Made by a program: the position numbers and the translations under genes
Shown here: positions 29,115 through 38,976 of the stretch, one piece after another
Numbering within the stretch: the stretch's first letter is position 1
Layout: every line of letters starts with the position of its first letter
Assembly: GCF_019391655.1 (NCBI RefSeq)
Contig: NZ_JAHXPQ010000003.1
Location: 558,001 to 622,000, forward strand
DNA: 64,000 nt
DNA from: Mucilaginibacter rivuli
GTDB taxonomy: Bacteria; Bacteroidota; Bacteroidia; Sphingobacteriales; Sphingobacteriaceae
Direction: 5' to 3'
The notes under the pieces: generated by a model
Database searches by the model: none
Told to the model about the DNA's origin: nothing
What the model saw: only the letters and a program-made list of their open reading frames with translations

Positions 29115-29984
29115 ATGAAAAAGCAAATAGAAAGAATTATTACCAAACCGGTTAAGCCGGGAATGGTTGGCGACGGGTTCCGTGTGTATAACTACATACC
29201 CGGCGCTAATATCACGCAACAGCGCATCAGTCCGTTTTTGATGCTGGATTTTAACGCTGAATTTGACTTTGGCCCGTCGGAGCATTTACGTGGTGTTGAT
29301 GTACACCCGCATAAAGGTTTCGAAACCGTAACCATTGCTTATAAAGGCAGTGTAGCGCATCACGATAGCGCGGGCAACAGCGGCATCATTAACCCCGGCG
29401 ATGTGCAATGGATGACTGCCGGTGGCGGTATCCTGCATAAAGAATACCACGAGCAGGAGTTTTCCCGTAAAGGAGGCCCCTTTGAAATGGTACAGCTTTG
29501 GGTGAATTTGCCTAAAAAAGATAAACTGACAGCCCCGCATTACCAGGCTATTACCAATGCGCAAATGGGTAAAGTTGAGTTGCCAAACGGGCAGGGTTTA
29601 GTGAACGTAATAGCCGGTAATTTTAACGGCACAAAAGGCGCCGCAGATACTTATACCCCGGTAAACCTGTTCGATATTAAATTGAAAAAGGGTGCCGTGG
29701 TGAGCTTTAGCTTGCCTGCAAATTACAATACCGCTATATTAGTAATAAACGGTAGCGCTATTATAAACGACCAGAGCGCAAGCGAACACAGCTTTGTATT
29801 ATTTAAAAACGATGGTGAAGATATCACGGTTAAAGCTTCGGAAGACGCGGTATTGCTGGTATTGAGCGGCGAACCGATCAATGAGCCGATAGCCAGTTAC
29901 GGGCCATTTGTAATGAACACGCACCAGGAGATCATCGAATCTATGGAGGAATTTAGGGCAGGTAAATTTGGAGTATTGGATTAA
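29115..29984 (+). CDS. Pirin-family protein (first of two)
   Basis: 289 aa from the ATG at 29115; an ATG at 29076 in frame would put the promoter element inside the gene, and an AGGAGA purine stretch precedes 29115. Bicupin fold. N-terminal metal-site motifs are DVHPHKGFETVTIAYKG, HHDSAGNSG, NPGDVQWMTAGGGILHKEYH. Pirins are iron-binding proteins; some have quercetinase activity, others act as cofactors. Followed after 11 nt by a second pirin gene, so the two form an operon. Confidence 0.92.
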   Translation: MKKQIERIITKPVKPGMVGDGFRVYNYIPGANITQQRISPFLMLDFNAEFDFGPSEHLRGVDVHPHKGFETVTIAYKGSVAHHDSAGNSGIINPGDVQWMTAGGGILHKEYHEQEFSRKGGPFEMVQLWVNLPKKDKLTAPHYQAITNAQMGKVELPNGQGLVNVIAGNFNGTKGAADTYTPVNLFDIKLKKGAVVSFSLPANYNTAILVINGSAIINDQSASEHSFVLFKNDGEDITVKASEDAVLLVLSGEPINEPIASYGPFVMNTHQEIIESMEEFRAGKFGVLD

Positions 29985-29995
29985 ATATCATAGCC

Positions 29996-30850
29996 ATGCA
30001 AAAAAAGATAGAACATATACTGCTCGGTCGCGATAAGCAGATCACGCCTGAAGAAAGCGTAAAGCAGCCACTGCCGCATAAGGATTTCAGGTTTGCTAAC
30101 CCTTTTATTGTATTGCACCATATGGGGCCTGAGCAAATTGCGGCCGGCGGGGCATTGCGGATACACCCGCATCCGCACAGGGGCTTTGCGCCGGTTACTT
30201 TTCAGCTACAGGGCGAGGGTTACCATAAAGATAACGCGGGGCACGACGGCATTATCAAAGCCGGAGATGTGCAATGGATGTTTGCAGGCAAAGGCTTATT
30301 GCATAGCGAAGGCCCTACTGCCAACCTGCTGAAAACAGGCGGCACGCAGGAACTGATACAGCTTTGGATAAACGCGCCTGCCGCCAATAAATCGGACACG
30401 CCAAGCTACCAGCAGGCCAACAAAGCCGATTTGCCCAATGTACTGCAACAGGATGGCGTGAACCTGCGTTTGGCAAGCGGCAGCTATGAGGATAAAACGG
30501 GGCCGATAAAAAGCCTTACGCCAGTTGTATCTGTTGTGGGCGAAGTTGCCAAAGGCAAGCGGGTGCAGTTTATGGCAACACCGGGTTACTGGACGCTACT
30601 TTATGTGGCGCATGGCAGCATCAGCGTAAACTGCGAAACGGTGAATGAGTATAACCTTATCGTTTTTGAAAAAGACAACGAAGAGATCATTATTACGGCT
30701 GAGGAAGATACGCAGTTGCTGTACCTATCGGCAGAACCGATAGATGAACCTGTTGCCGCGCGCGATAACTTTGTGATGAATACTGCGGCCGAGATTGACC
30801 AGGCTATGCTGGATTATAAGAATGGTGTGTTTGGTGAATTGGATATGTAA
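29996..30850 (+). CDS. Pirin-family protein (second of two)
   Basis: 284 aa. Same fold as its neighbour: LRIHPHPHRGFAPVTFQLQG, HKDNAGHDG, KAGDVQWMFAGKGLLHSEGP hold the metal-site His and Glu residues. The C-terminal cupin (SAEPIDEPVAARDNFVMNT) matches the equivalent region of the first pirin (SGEPINEPIASYGPFVMNT), indicating an old tandem duplication. Biochemical role unknown. Confidence 0.92.
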   Translation: MQKKIEHILLGRDKQITPEESVKQPLPHKDFRFANPFIVLHHMGPEQIAAGGALRIHPHPHRGFAPVTFQLQGEGYHKDNAGHDGIIKAGDVQWMFAGKGLLHSEGPTANLLKTGGTQELIQLWINAPAANKSDTPSYQQANKADLPNVLQQDGVNLRLASGSYEDKTGPIKSLTPVVSVVGEVAKGKRVQFMATPGYWTLLYVAHGSISVNCETVNEYNLIVFEKDNEEIIITAEEDTQLLYLSAEPIDEPVAARDNFVMNTAAEIDQAMLDYKNGVFGELDM

Positions 30851-30898
30851 TTTTAGTTGTGAGTTGGGGAAGCTTATCACATTGGTATGTTGAAAGGA

Positions 30899-30935
30899 CA
30901 CACCCCTCCCCCCTCTCAAGAGGGGAATCGCACAA
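30899..30935. repeat. Hairpin repeat ACCCCTCC...GAGGGGAATCGC
   Basis: C-rich arm, CTCTCAAGAG loop region, then GGGGAATCGCAC. A related element (C-rich arm, GTTGGGAGGGAATCGCGC) is at 43403-43440 inside the terminase-like gene. Confidence 0.6.
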
Positions 30936-30971
30936 TCCAGCCCTTTTTAGTGCGAAAACTTGTGATGTAGT

Positions 30972-31463
30972 CTACTTTGCAAAAGCTACTTTAATACCCG
31001 TTACCTGCTTAATGCAGCGTGCAGGTTTCTTTTCGTCCTGAACGATGATGCGGAAGGTGCCATCGCCTTGCGGGAGGGGTTGGCCGTCAATGGTGCTTGC
31101 CAGGATGATATTACGGTCGGTAAAATCCTTATCCAGCTCAGCTAAAGCGAAGATGACCTGGTAGCCGTCGCTGGCTTCGACAGATATAAATTTGGTGAGG
31201 TTTTCGCCACGGAGGTCCTTTCCTAAAGTGACGCCTGCTTTTTGCAGGATGGTTGCCAGTATTACACCTGAGTAAGAATGATCTTTACCGTCCTTGTCTT
31301 TACGTATTACGGTGGTTTGCGGCATTTGGGCCACATCTGTCAGTTTCAGCTCAAGTGGTATGGCTACTTCACCGGTTACCTTTACAGATTGGGCATAGCT
31401 GATAACTGTGTTGAATAAGATCCCGAAAAGGGTAAAAAATATAAGATGACGAAATGCTTTCAT
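30972..31463 (-). CDS. Secreted protein with molybdopterin-oxidoreductase-like domain
   Basis: 163 aa with signal peptide (cut after VISYAQ). Residues 30-160 follow the sulfite-oxidase/YedY molybdopterin domain pattern in shortened form (LKLTDVAQMPQTTVIRKDKDGK, YSGVILATILQKAGV, SVEASDGYQVIFALAEL, IIVQDEKKPARCIKQVTGIKV). The canonical cofactor-binding Cys is not evident, so it is probably a non-catalytic or ligand-binding version. It starts 3 nt after the di-heme peroxidase stop; same operon. Confidence 0.75.
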   Translation of the reverse strand: MKAFRHLIFFTLFGILFNTVISYAQSVKVTGEVAIPLELKLTDVAQMPQTTVIRKDKDGKDHSYSGVILATILQKAGVTLGKDLRGENLTKFISVEASDGYQVIFALAELDKDFTDRNIILASTIDGQPLPQGDGTFRIIVQDEKKPARCIKQVTGIKVAFAK

Positions 31464-31466
31464 GGG

Positions 31467-32618
31467 TTATAGCTTTGTTTTATTTTTTGATAAGCGTGGA
31501 TCGGAAAAACGCGGGTCGGTTACAAATGTACTATCCGTAAGCATATTTAAGAACGCGATGATCTGCTTTTTCTCCTCAGGATCCAATTTTAACTGCTTAC
31601 CGCCTATCTCATTGCTTTCCCCACGGAAAACGGAGCTTAATGCGGGTGATTGCAGTACATGGTCGCTGTAATGATCGAGCACCTGGTTAAGTGTTTTAAA
31701 CCTACCATCGTGCATGTATGGTGCTGTTAGCGCGATATTGCGCAGGGTTGGCACTTTAAAACGGGCGCGGTCTGTAGCTACACCTGTGAGCGTTTCAATG
31801 CCCTTGTCTTTCGGGATACTATCTAAGCCGTTATTATGGAACAACTCCATATAGTTTTTGGCACCACCATGGCAGTGTGTACAGTTAGCCCCGCGAATAC
31901 CTTTATCTGCCTGTGGTGAACGGTTGAACAGTTCCATACCCTTTAGCTCATCGGTTGTTGGCTGATATTTATTGGCCAGGTATTGATCGTATTTAGAGTT
32001 TGCCGATATAAGCGTCCTTTCAAACTGGGCAATGGCTTTGATGATACGGTCGCCGGTAATGTTTTCATCGCCATAAACCAGTTTAAATAATGCATGGTAC
32101 TGTTTATCACTATTTAATTTTTTTGCTGATATGGCGGTATCCTGCCCCATTTCGTGCGGGTTACTCATGGGTATAACTGCCTGTGCTTCCAGGCCCGTTG
32201 CCCTGCCATCCCAAAAGAATTTGCGCGCCCAAAGCAGGTTGACTAATGACATGGAATTACGTGAGGTAAGTTTAAAATCAACCCCACGGCTAAATGCCTT
32301 CCCATCAGTAAAAGCAAGTTCCTGTTTATGGCAACTCGCGCAGGACAGGGCGTTGTGTGCTGAAAGCTTTGTTTCGTAAAACAGCATCCGACCTAAATAA
32401 ACCCCTTGCTGTGTTGTAGGGTTATCCGGAGGAATATTGATACGATTGCCAAAATTGGCCGGATATTCAAATTTGTATGGACCGAGGGGTATAGGGTTAT
32501 CGGTATAACCCAAAATTGAAATAAGCGTAACGGCAATGAATAATAGCGATATCAGCAGTCCTTTCCTATGGCTTTTCAAATAATTGACTGCTTTATATCT
32601 CTCGTTTTTTAAAATCAT
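31467..32618 (-). CDS. Di-heme cytochrome c peroxidase (CcpA/MauG family)
   Basis: 383 aa. An N-terminal membrane anchor or uncleaved signal (about 18-37) is followed by two heme c sites: CASCH with HKQELAFTDGKAFSRG, and CTHCH. Further family motifs are FWDGRATGLEAQAVIPMSNPHEMG and ALTAPYMHDGRFKTLNQVLDHY. It should reduce periplasmic H2O2 with electrons from a cytochrome or quinol. The neighbouring HPII-type catalase on the other strand suggests a peroxide-defence locus. Some MauG-like members instead oxidise proteins. Confidence 0.93.
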   Translation of the reverse strand: MILKNERYKAVNYLKSHRKGLLISLLFIAVTLISILGYTDNPIPLGPYKFEYPANFGNRINIPPDNPTTQQGVYLGRMLFYETKLSAHNALSCASCHKQELAFTDGKAFSRGVDFKLTSRNSMSLVNLLWARKFFWDGRATGLEAQAVIPMSNPHEMGQDTAISAKKLNSDKQYHALFKLVYGDENITGDRIIKAIAQFERTLISANSKYDQYLANKYQPTTDELKGMELFNRSPQADKGIRGANCTHCHGGAKNYMELFHNNGLDSIPKDKGIETLTGVATDRARFKVPTLRNIALTAPYMHDGRFKTLNQVLDHYSDHVLQSPALSSVFRGESNEIGGKQLKLDPEEKKQIIAFLNMLTDSTFVTDPRFSDPRLSKNKTKL

Positions 32619-32754
32619 TCCGATAACAAATCGTGTAAAGTTAAGCCTTAGGCAGCTATTTTTAATATTTTCAAAATAGCTTAATAAATAAATTATAACG
32701 AAAACAAAATACTTTTAGTAGGGTTATTATTCCATACCCCCCACTAAAAAAATC

Positions 32755-34920
32755 ATGAAAAAATCTACTCCATCAACCGAGGTTGGCAACAAAAAAATGG
32801 ATGACCTGGCTCCCGACAAAGAGATAGGTACCGGCGAATTTATGACCACCGACCAGGGCCTTAAAATTAACGATGATACCAATTCGTTGAAAGCTGGCGA
32901 ACGCGGCGCGACGCTTTTAGAAGACTTTATACTTCGCGAAAAGATAACGCATTTTGACCATGAGCGCATCCCAGAACGTATTGTGCATGCACGCGGTTCG
33001 GCGGCACATGGTTATTTCCAGGTGTATGAGTCGATGGCGAAATATACCAAAGCGGGCTTTTTGCAGGACCCATCGGTAAAAACTCCGGTTTTTACCCGGT
33101 TCTCTACCGTGGCTGGCTCACGTGGCTCAACCGACCTTGCACGTGATGTACGTGGCTTCTCGGTAAAGTTTTATACCGAAGAAGGTAATTACGACCTTGT
33201 AGGTAATAACATGCCTGTATTTTTTATACAGGATGCCATTAAGTTCCCAGACCTGATACATGCCGTTAAACCGGAACCACATAATGAGATACCACAGGCG
33301 GCATCGGCACATGATACTTTTTGGGATTTTATTTCGCTAACGCCTGAGTCGATGCACATGATCATGTGGGCAATGTCTGACAGGGCACTCCCCCGCAGTT
33401 TACGCATGATGGAGGGTTTTGGCGTGCATACTTTCCGCTTTATCAATGCCGAAGGTAAATCGCATTTTGTGAAGTTTCATTGGAAACCTTTGTTGGGTGT
33501 GCATTCAGTTGCCTGGGATGAGGCTCAAAAAATATCGGGTAAAAACTCCGATTTCCACCGCCAGGACCTTTGGGAAGCTATTGAGACAGGCGCTTTCCCC
33601 GAATGGGAATTTGGTGTGCAACTGATACCCGAAGAAGATGAGCATAAATACCCGTTCGACCTGCTCGATCCTACTAAACTGGTACCCGAAGAATTAGTAC
33701 CGGTAATGCGCATCGGCAAAATGGTGCTTGACCGTAACCCGGATAACTTTTTCGCTGAAACAGAACAGGTGGCGTTCCACCCCGGCCATTTGGTACCCGG
33801 TATAGATTTTACCAACGACCCGCTTTTACAAGGACGTTTATTCTCTTACACAGATACGCAGTTATCACGTTTAGGTAGTCCGAATTTCCATGAGATACCT
33901 ATCAACAGATCCATCAATACGGTACACAATAACCAACGCGACGGTCATATGCGCCAGCAAATCAATGTAGGCAAAACAAGCTATCATCCTAATACAACGG
34001 GTGGCGGTTGCCCTTTCCATGCTAAGGCCGCTGAGGGAGGTTTTACTTCATTCGAAGAAAGAATAGACTCCCGTAAGGTGCGCGCACGCAGCAAGAGCTT
34101 TATGGATTTTTTTAGCCAGGCTACGTTGTTTTTCAACAGCCAGTCGGAAGCGGAACAAAGCCATATTGTAGATGCTTTACGCTTTGAATTAGGTAAGCTG
34201 GAAACGCCTGCCATCCGCGAACGGATGGTTGGTATTTTAAGCAAAGTGAGCGATGTATTGGCTAAAAAGGTAGCCGAAGGATTAGGTATGCCTGTACCCA
34301 AACCCGAAGAACCACTGAACCATAATTATGGCGCGGATGCCAACCCGGTAGATTACCAGGACCAGCCTAAAAAACAAGGCCTTGATAAATCGGCAGCGTT
34401 AAGCATAGCTAATACCGTTAAAGATTCGATAAAAACCAGGCAGATTGCATTTCTGACTGCTGATGGCGTGGATGGAGAATCTGTAAAAGCGATGAAAGCT
34501 GCTTTGGTAGCCGAAGGCGCACAGGTAAAAATAATAGCGCCGCATGGTGGTTTTATTAAAGATGCCAAAGGCGGCGATGTTAAAGTTGACATGAGCTTTT
34601 TGACTGCAGCTTCGGTATTGTTTGATGCTGTGTTTATCCCTGCCGGGGATAAGAGTGTTGCCGCTTTGAGTGGCAATGCTGACGCAGTACATTTTGTAAA
34701 CGAAACCTACAGGCATTGCAAAGCTATTGCCGCGGATGGTAATGGTGCAGACCTGCTCAAGGAAACTTATGTAGCTGCTAAATTGAAACAGGATAAGGAT
34801 GCATCAGCGGGTGTGATCAGCAGTGACACAGCAAAAGGATCGTTAGCGAAAGACTTTATTGCCGCGATAGCCCAGCACCGTTTTTGGGAGCGGGAGAAAA
34901 AGGATAAGGTTCCAGCCTGA
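32755..34920 (+). CDS. katE: Large-subunit catalase, HPII (KatE) type
   Basis: 721 aa, monofunctional heme catalase. Catalytic His in RIVHARGSAAHGYF (about 82), catalytic Asn in GNNMPVFFIQD (about 150), and the heme-ligand Tyr in RLFSYTDTQ. The C-terminal extension (about 560-715; RQIAFLTADGVD, AEGAQVKIIAPHGG, DAVFIPAGDKS) is the flavodoxin/DJ-1-like domain of large catalases. Cytoplasmic, breaks down H2O2. Own terminator; divergent from the di-heme peroxidase operon. Confidence 0.96.
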   Translation: MKKSTPSTEVGNKKMDDLAPDKEIGTGEFMTTDQGLKINDDTNSLKAGERGATLLEDFILREKITHFDHERIPERIVHARGSAAHGYFQVYESMAKYTKAGFLQDPSVKTPVFTRFSTVAGSRGSTDLARDVRGFSVKFYTEEGNYDLVGNNMPVFFIQDAIKFPDLIHAVKPEPHNEIPQAASAHDTFWDFISLTPESMHMIMWAMSDRALPRSLRMMEGFGVHTFRFINAEGKSHFVKFHWKPLLGVHSVAWDEAQKISGKNSDFHRQDLWEAIETGAFPEWEFGVQLIPEEDEHKYPFDLLDPTKLVPEELVPVMRIGKMVLDRNPDNFFAETEQVAFHPGHLVPGIDFTNDPLLQGRLFSYTDTQLSRLGSPNFHEIPINRSINTVHNNQRDGHMRQQINVGKTSYHPNTTGGGCPFHAKAAEGGFTSFEERIDSRKVRARSKSFMDFFSQATLFFNSQSEAEQSHIVDALRFELGKLETPAIRERMVGILSKVSDVLAKKVAEGLGMPVPKPEEPLNHNYGADANPVDYQDQPKKQGLDKSAALSIANTVKDSIKTRQIAFLTADGVDGESVKAMKAALVAEGAQVKIIAPHGGFIKDAKGGDVKVDMSFLTAASVLFDAVFIPAGDKSVAALSGNADAVHFVNETYRHCKAIAADGNGADLLKETYVAAKLKQDKDASAGVISSDTAKGSLAKDFIAAIAQHRFWEREKKDKVPA

Positions 34921-34925
34921 TAATA

Positions 34926-34959
34926 AAAAGGCTCTCCGAGAATATCGGGGAGCTTTTTA
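34926..34959 (+). terminator. Rho-independent terminator of katE
   Basis: GCTCTCCG (34931-34938) pairs with CGGGGAGC (34946-34953) with one wobble; flanked by A5 and T5. Confidence 0.85.
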
Positions 34960-35012
34960 TGAAAGCATGTTGGAGCTAACGAGAAAACTATTCTCGTCTA
35001 CAGCTTTATCAA

Positions 35013-35797
35013 TTACTTATTAACTTTCAATACAGAGTTAATCACTGAGTCTTTTTGAGCGGTTGAAAGTTTGTAATTAAACCTGAACAGCGCGCCTTCA
35101 AAATCACCGTAGGATGGATTGGGTATCACAATGTATTTATCGCCAAATTTTGCTTTCAGATCTATGGTTGTGGCTGTGCAGGGTGATTATCATACCGGGC
35201 ATCAAAATCGGGCAGGTTATCGCCACACAACAACACCACATTGTAGCTTTTTAATACCTTTTGGCGACGGCTTTCTTTACTTGATGAGCCTTGTTTAAGC
35301 AGCAGGTGAGCTTCGTCAACAAAAGGGAGCTTATATAACTTAAGGTTTTGGGTTGTACCGGGGCGCTCATCCTCATCCCTGTTGGTGATGTAAAATACAG
35401 TTACCCCTTTTGATGCCGCGTATTTAAAAAATGAAGGTGCCCCGGGTACGGTATCGGCAATGCCTTTGGCTGTCCATGCTTTCCATGTTTTAAGATCATA
35501 ATCAAGGTTGGCAATGGCACGTTGAGCATCATAAGGGCTATTGTCAAGCAGGGTTTCATCAATATCGGTAATAACAGCCAGCGGCTTACCTTTCTTCTTT
35601 TTTAAAGCCGCATCAAGCCGCAGTTTGGCCATGTTGTATGCCTGGAAACATAGTGCTTTATACTCGGCGGCGCGTTGCTGCCATAATGATGCCCATACCT
35701 TGCCATTATTAGTTACCGAAGTATTATTTTGAGCCTTAGCGGTAATACCTGCCGATAGGATTATTACTGTTGAAATGATGATAAGCCTTGATTTCAT
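35013..35797 (-). pseudogene. 5'-nucleotidase/acid phosphatase, lipoprotein e(P4) family, frameshifted
   Basis: The open frame stops after 211 residues at 35162. It has a signal sequence (1-22), the HAD motif AVITDIDETLLDNSPYD, WTAKGIADTVPGAPSFF and YITNRDEDERPGT, ending in GDNLPDFDARYDNHPAQPQP. The family's missing C-terminus continues in another frame: DLKAKFGDKYIVIPNPSYGD, then FEGALFRFNYKLSTAQKDSV, to a stop at 35013. Restoring one base near 35165-35185 gives 261 residues, the normal family length. So this is a recent single-base deletion or a sequence error. If truncated, the HAD core remains but the conserved PNPxYGxWE end is lost. Confidence 0.85.
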
Positions 35798-35935
35798 ATA
35801 GCCAAATTAACGAAAAGTTATGCATATAGCACAAGCGGATGCCGAAACCGCCATTCAATTTAGTTGGAATTAGCAGCATTAATGGAGTGATAAAAATTCA
35901 GGTCAGATAAAAGCCGATCTATCCAAATAAAACAT

Positions 35936-35970
35936 AAAAAGGAAGATGTTTTGTTACATCTTCCTTTTTT
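35936..35970 (-). terminator. Terminator of the 944-residue protein gene
   Basis: A 14-bp stem (35936-35949 with 35956-35969, core GGAAGATGT/ACATCTTCC). T-rich on the minus-strand exit side; also symmetrical enough to work on the plus strand. Confidence 0.85.
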
Positions 35971-35991
35971 AGCAAATATTTCAATAAAAAG

Positions 35992-38826
35992 CTATTGCGC
36001 GTTGCCGCCGATAGTTATTTTTTGAGTTTGGTAGCCTACCCTGCCCTTCAGATCGGTACCTTCTAAAATTACTGTGTAATGGGTTGGCTTATCTGCCGCG
36101 TAAAACGATACTGTTGAAGTTCCGTCTTTTTGCGTAATGATGTTTGGTTCCCAATGTATGGTTGAACGCAGATCGACAGCTTTAGCCGGAACATTTTTTA
36201 CAGCATACCGCGGCCTGTAAAATTGCTTGTATTCAGCAATTGGCAGTGGTTTGTACAGGTATATACCCGTTGCCCGTTTTATAAATGGCCCGTTACCTGC
36301 ACGGGTGGTTATTTCCAGATAAGCATAATCAGCTCCGTAGCCTGCCGTTGACGATGCTGAAAGCAGATCGGCCGTGTTAGTAAGGTTACGCATATTATAA
36401 CTGGAGTTAGCACGATAAATCACCTCTACACCTAAAATATCCTGAGCAAGTATGTAATCAAGATACTGTTTCTGATAGTCATGATGCTCATTGGGTATGC
36501 CGCCAAAAGGCTCATAAAAGCGATCAAGGTCTACACCATCAAAAACAAACCGTAAACGTTTATCTTTTAGAAAATACTCCATATTGGTTTGTTTTGAGCT
36601 ATCCTTATAATAGCTTTCCCTAAAGCCTGTTATTTTGGTTGAAAGCACGTCTAATAAAGTCGCTTTGGTTCCTGCATTTACCAATACATCTTCGGTTAGC
36701 GTTTGGTCGATACCTTCAGGGCCGTTCAAACTTTGTGAGCCTTTTATCAGTGCCCTGTCCCGTACGTTAACCGCATTGAGCAACTTACCCGAAACACCGT
36801 ATTGTTGCTTATCAAGGGTTTCTTTATAAGCCTTGTTTGATTTAATATAGTTAAGCACGGTAGCGTCTGTATTTACATTCCACGGATCGAGCAAGGTTAC
36901 TGTTCCCGATTTTGCCGGCGTTTCGTTTTTATCATCTACAGAAACACCACCATTTACTACTTTACCATTTGCTTTACGTGCCGAAATAATAAATGTGGTA
37001 TTATCAACCTGTGGCAATTTGTTGAAAGCAAAACGCCCCTCGGCATTGGTAACTGTATCTTTAACAAAATTAGTACTACCTTTTGCCAGCATCAGCACTT
37101 TTGAACTGGCAATTGGTTTATTAAACAGGTTAGTTACTGTACCTTTTATAGAAAAATCAACCTCGGGGTCAAACTCGGGCTTAACCGGTTTGTCTATTTT
37201 TTTAAGGTCGTACCCAATCCAGCCCTGGGTCAATAATAATGCGTCAAGCGCTTTCCATGCCTGCTCATCATGCGTAAAATAGTAGGTAGGGTCTTCAACA
37301 TATCCTTTCAGATCAGAAGAAAGCAATAAATGCGATACGATATTATCTGATGCGGAACTCCCCTCCTTTACCTGGTTATCATCGGTTACAGCCATCGAAA
37401 AGCTACCTTCCACAGGTTTACCTGTAGCGTCTTTTACAGTGATGTGTACAGGTATGCTATCCCGGGCACTGAAGGTTTTAGCATCGGTATTCAATTCTAT
37501 TTTGAGGTTATCGTTATGGTTAATAAACGTTATCCTTTCGTTTACCGGTTGCTGGGCCGCATTCAATAATATAAAATGCGCCACACCTGTAGGGAAAAGC
37601 GATTTGGAAACCCTTGTCGAAAAATAGTTATTACTAAACGCAAACGTAGCCGCATAGCATACAACACCTCTCGACAAGCCAACAATACTGTATTTACCCT
37701 GTGTTGCCTGCTCGGATGTATTATAGAGCGATAGGGTCATGGTATCTTTATCCATTATGTTTTTAACCCTTAACACACTGCCTGTTTTGAGTGGAGCGGG
37801 TAAATTCACAGTTTTTTTTGCGCCATCGGGCAAGGTAACCTCGGCGGTATAGGTTTTGCCCGGCTGAGGCGTAATATCAAAGGTGCCTATACCGTGGTGC
37901 AGGTTGGTTATGTTTGCCAGTTCGGTATGATCATTATCATATACAACAGCCTGAACATTTATACCCTTACCATCCTCGCCAATGGCTTTGAAGCCTACAC
38001 GGGCGGGGATACTTTCTATCAGCGAAGCGCTCTCGGGCATAAACTGTATATCTACATCCTGCGGGCGGTTAACCGATATTGGGATAAGCACAGATTTTGT
38101 TTTATCCAGCTTATCCTGCGCAACCACATTGAGGTTTTTAAGGGTTGTTTGCGGCGGCAGGTTAAAATCAACTGTCATGGTACCATCTTCGGCGGTTTGC
38201 GCGGTATTGCGCAGCAATACCTTTTTACCATTCAGTATTTTTAAATTCATATCGCGCAGGCCGGCCGTTTTGTCATCAAGGCTGGTAAATTTGAAAGCCA
38301 TTTTAACGTTGTCTTTACCACCTTCTGAATTTATTGTTGGATTTACATTTACCAGCCAGGTATTTATGCCCTGGTTGTTAATATAAAAACTCTGTTTAAA
38401 AAAGTAATCATCGCCAAAGTTGCGCATCCAGCTGGTGTAGGCGCGTATGGTATAAGTTCCTTCATTAATATAAGTTTTACTTAAGGGGATGCTGCCCCAC
38501 GTTAAGCCATACGCTACCGGGAATACAAAGCGTTTAACTACCGCGTTACTATCATTCAACAGCTCAACATACAGGCGGCTGCTTAATGGTGAATAACCGA
38601 TAGATTCGGTGGTAAGGTAACCTTTAAACCAGGCTGTATCACCTATAGAATAATAAGGTTTATCAAATTGTAAAAACGTTTTTTCTACAGGCATTGAGCC
38701 ATTGTAGGTGTTAATTTTTGAGATGAGTGTGTTGATACTGTTACCGGAAGGGGCCTGGGAGAAAGCCACGCCGGTAGCAAAAGTAAGCATTAAAATAAGC
38801 TTACATACAAAAGTTTTTCTTCGCAT
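35992..38826 (-). CDS. Large secreted MG2/carboxypeptidase-regulatory/plug-like protein
   Basis: 944 aa with signal peptide (cut after VAFSQ). It begins with an alpha-2-macroglobulin MG-type domain (VEKTFLQFDKPYYSIGDTAWFKGYL, about 47-71) and further beta-sandwich domains. A carboxypeptidase-regulatory-like domain follows near 575-640 (SIKGTVTNLFNKPIASSKVLM), then a TonB plug-like part with GPEGIDQTLTEDVLVNAG and LEITTRAGNG. There is no beta barrel after it. Such orphan MG/plug proteins are common in Bacteroidota and of unknown role; periplasmic or outer-membrane associated. Monocistronic. Confidence 0.75.
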   Translation of the reverse strand: MRRKTFVCKLILMLTFATGVAFSQAPSGNSINTLISKINTYNGSMPVEKTFLQFDKPYYSIGDTAWFKGYLTTESIGYSPLSSRLYVELLNDSNAVVKRFVFPVAYGLTWGSIPLSKTYINEGTYTIRAYTSWMRNFGDDYFFKQSFYINNQGINTWLVNVNPTINSEGGKDNVKMAFKFTSLDDKTAGLRDMNLKILNGKKVLLRNTAQTAEDGTMTVDFNLPPQTTLKNLNVVAQDKLDKTKSVLIPISVNRPQDVDIQFMPESASLIESIPARVGFKAIGEDGKGINVQAVVYDNDHTELANITNLHHGIGTFDITPQPGKTYTAEVTLPDGAKKTVNLPAPLKTGSVLRVKNIMDKDTMTLSLYNTSEQATQGKYSIVGLSRGVVCYAATFAFSNNYFSTRVSKSLFPTGVAHFILLNAAQQPVNERITFINHNDNLKIELNTDAKTFSARDSIPVHITVKDATGKPVEGSFSMAVTDDNQVKEGSSASDNIVSHLLLSSDLKGYVEDPTYYFTHDEQAWKALDALLLTQGWIGYDLKKIDKPVKPEFDPEVDFSIKGTVTNLFNKPIASSKVLMLAKGSTNFVKDTVTNAEGRFAFNKLPQVDNTTFIISARKANGKVVNGGVSVDDKNETPAKSGTVTLLDPWNVNTDATVLNYIKSNKAYKETLDKQQYGVSGKLLNAVNVRDRALIKGSQSLNGPEGIDQTLTEDVLVNAGTKATLLDVLSTKITGFRESYYKDSSKQTNMEYFLKDKRLRFVFDGVDLDRFYEPFGGIPNEHHDYQKQYLDYILAQDILGVEVIYRANSSYNMRNLTNTADLLSASSTAGYGADYAYLEITTRAGNGPFIKRATGIYLYKPLPIAEYKQFYRPRYAVKNVPAKAVDLRSTIHWEPNIITQKDGTSTVSFYAADKPTHYTVILEGTDLKGRVGYQTQKITIGGNAQ

Positions 38827-38922
38827 TGTTGTACGTAGGTGATAGGTTAAAATGGTTAGACTAAGAAATGATCAATTGGTTTATCCGCGTCAGGGAATGG
38901 TGTGATAAAAATACATATTTAG

Positions 38923-38943
38923 TGATATGTTTTATACATATCA
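38923..38943. promoter_or_regulatory. Inverted repeat TGATATGT-N5-ACATATCA
   Basis: Perfect 8-bp arms (38923-38930, 38936-38943) between the 944-residue protein gene and the DUF3574 gene. It could be an operator for the former (about 100 bp upstream of its start) or a weak terminator for the latter. Confidence 0.45.
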
Positions 38944-38976
38944 TTAAAAAAAACCAATCGGTTGCGTTAGTATTGC

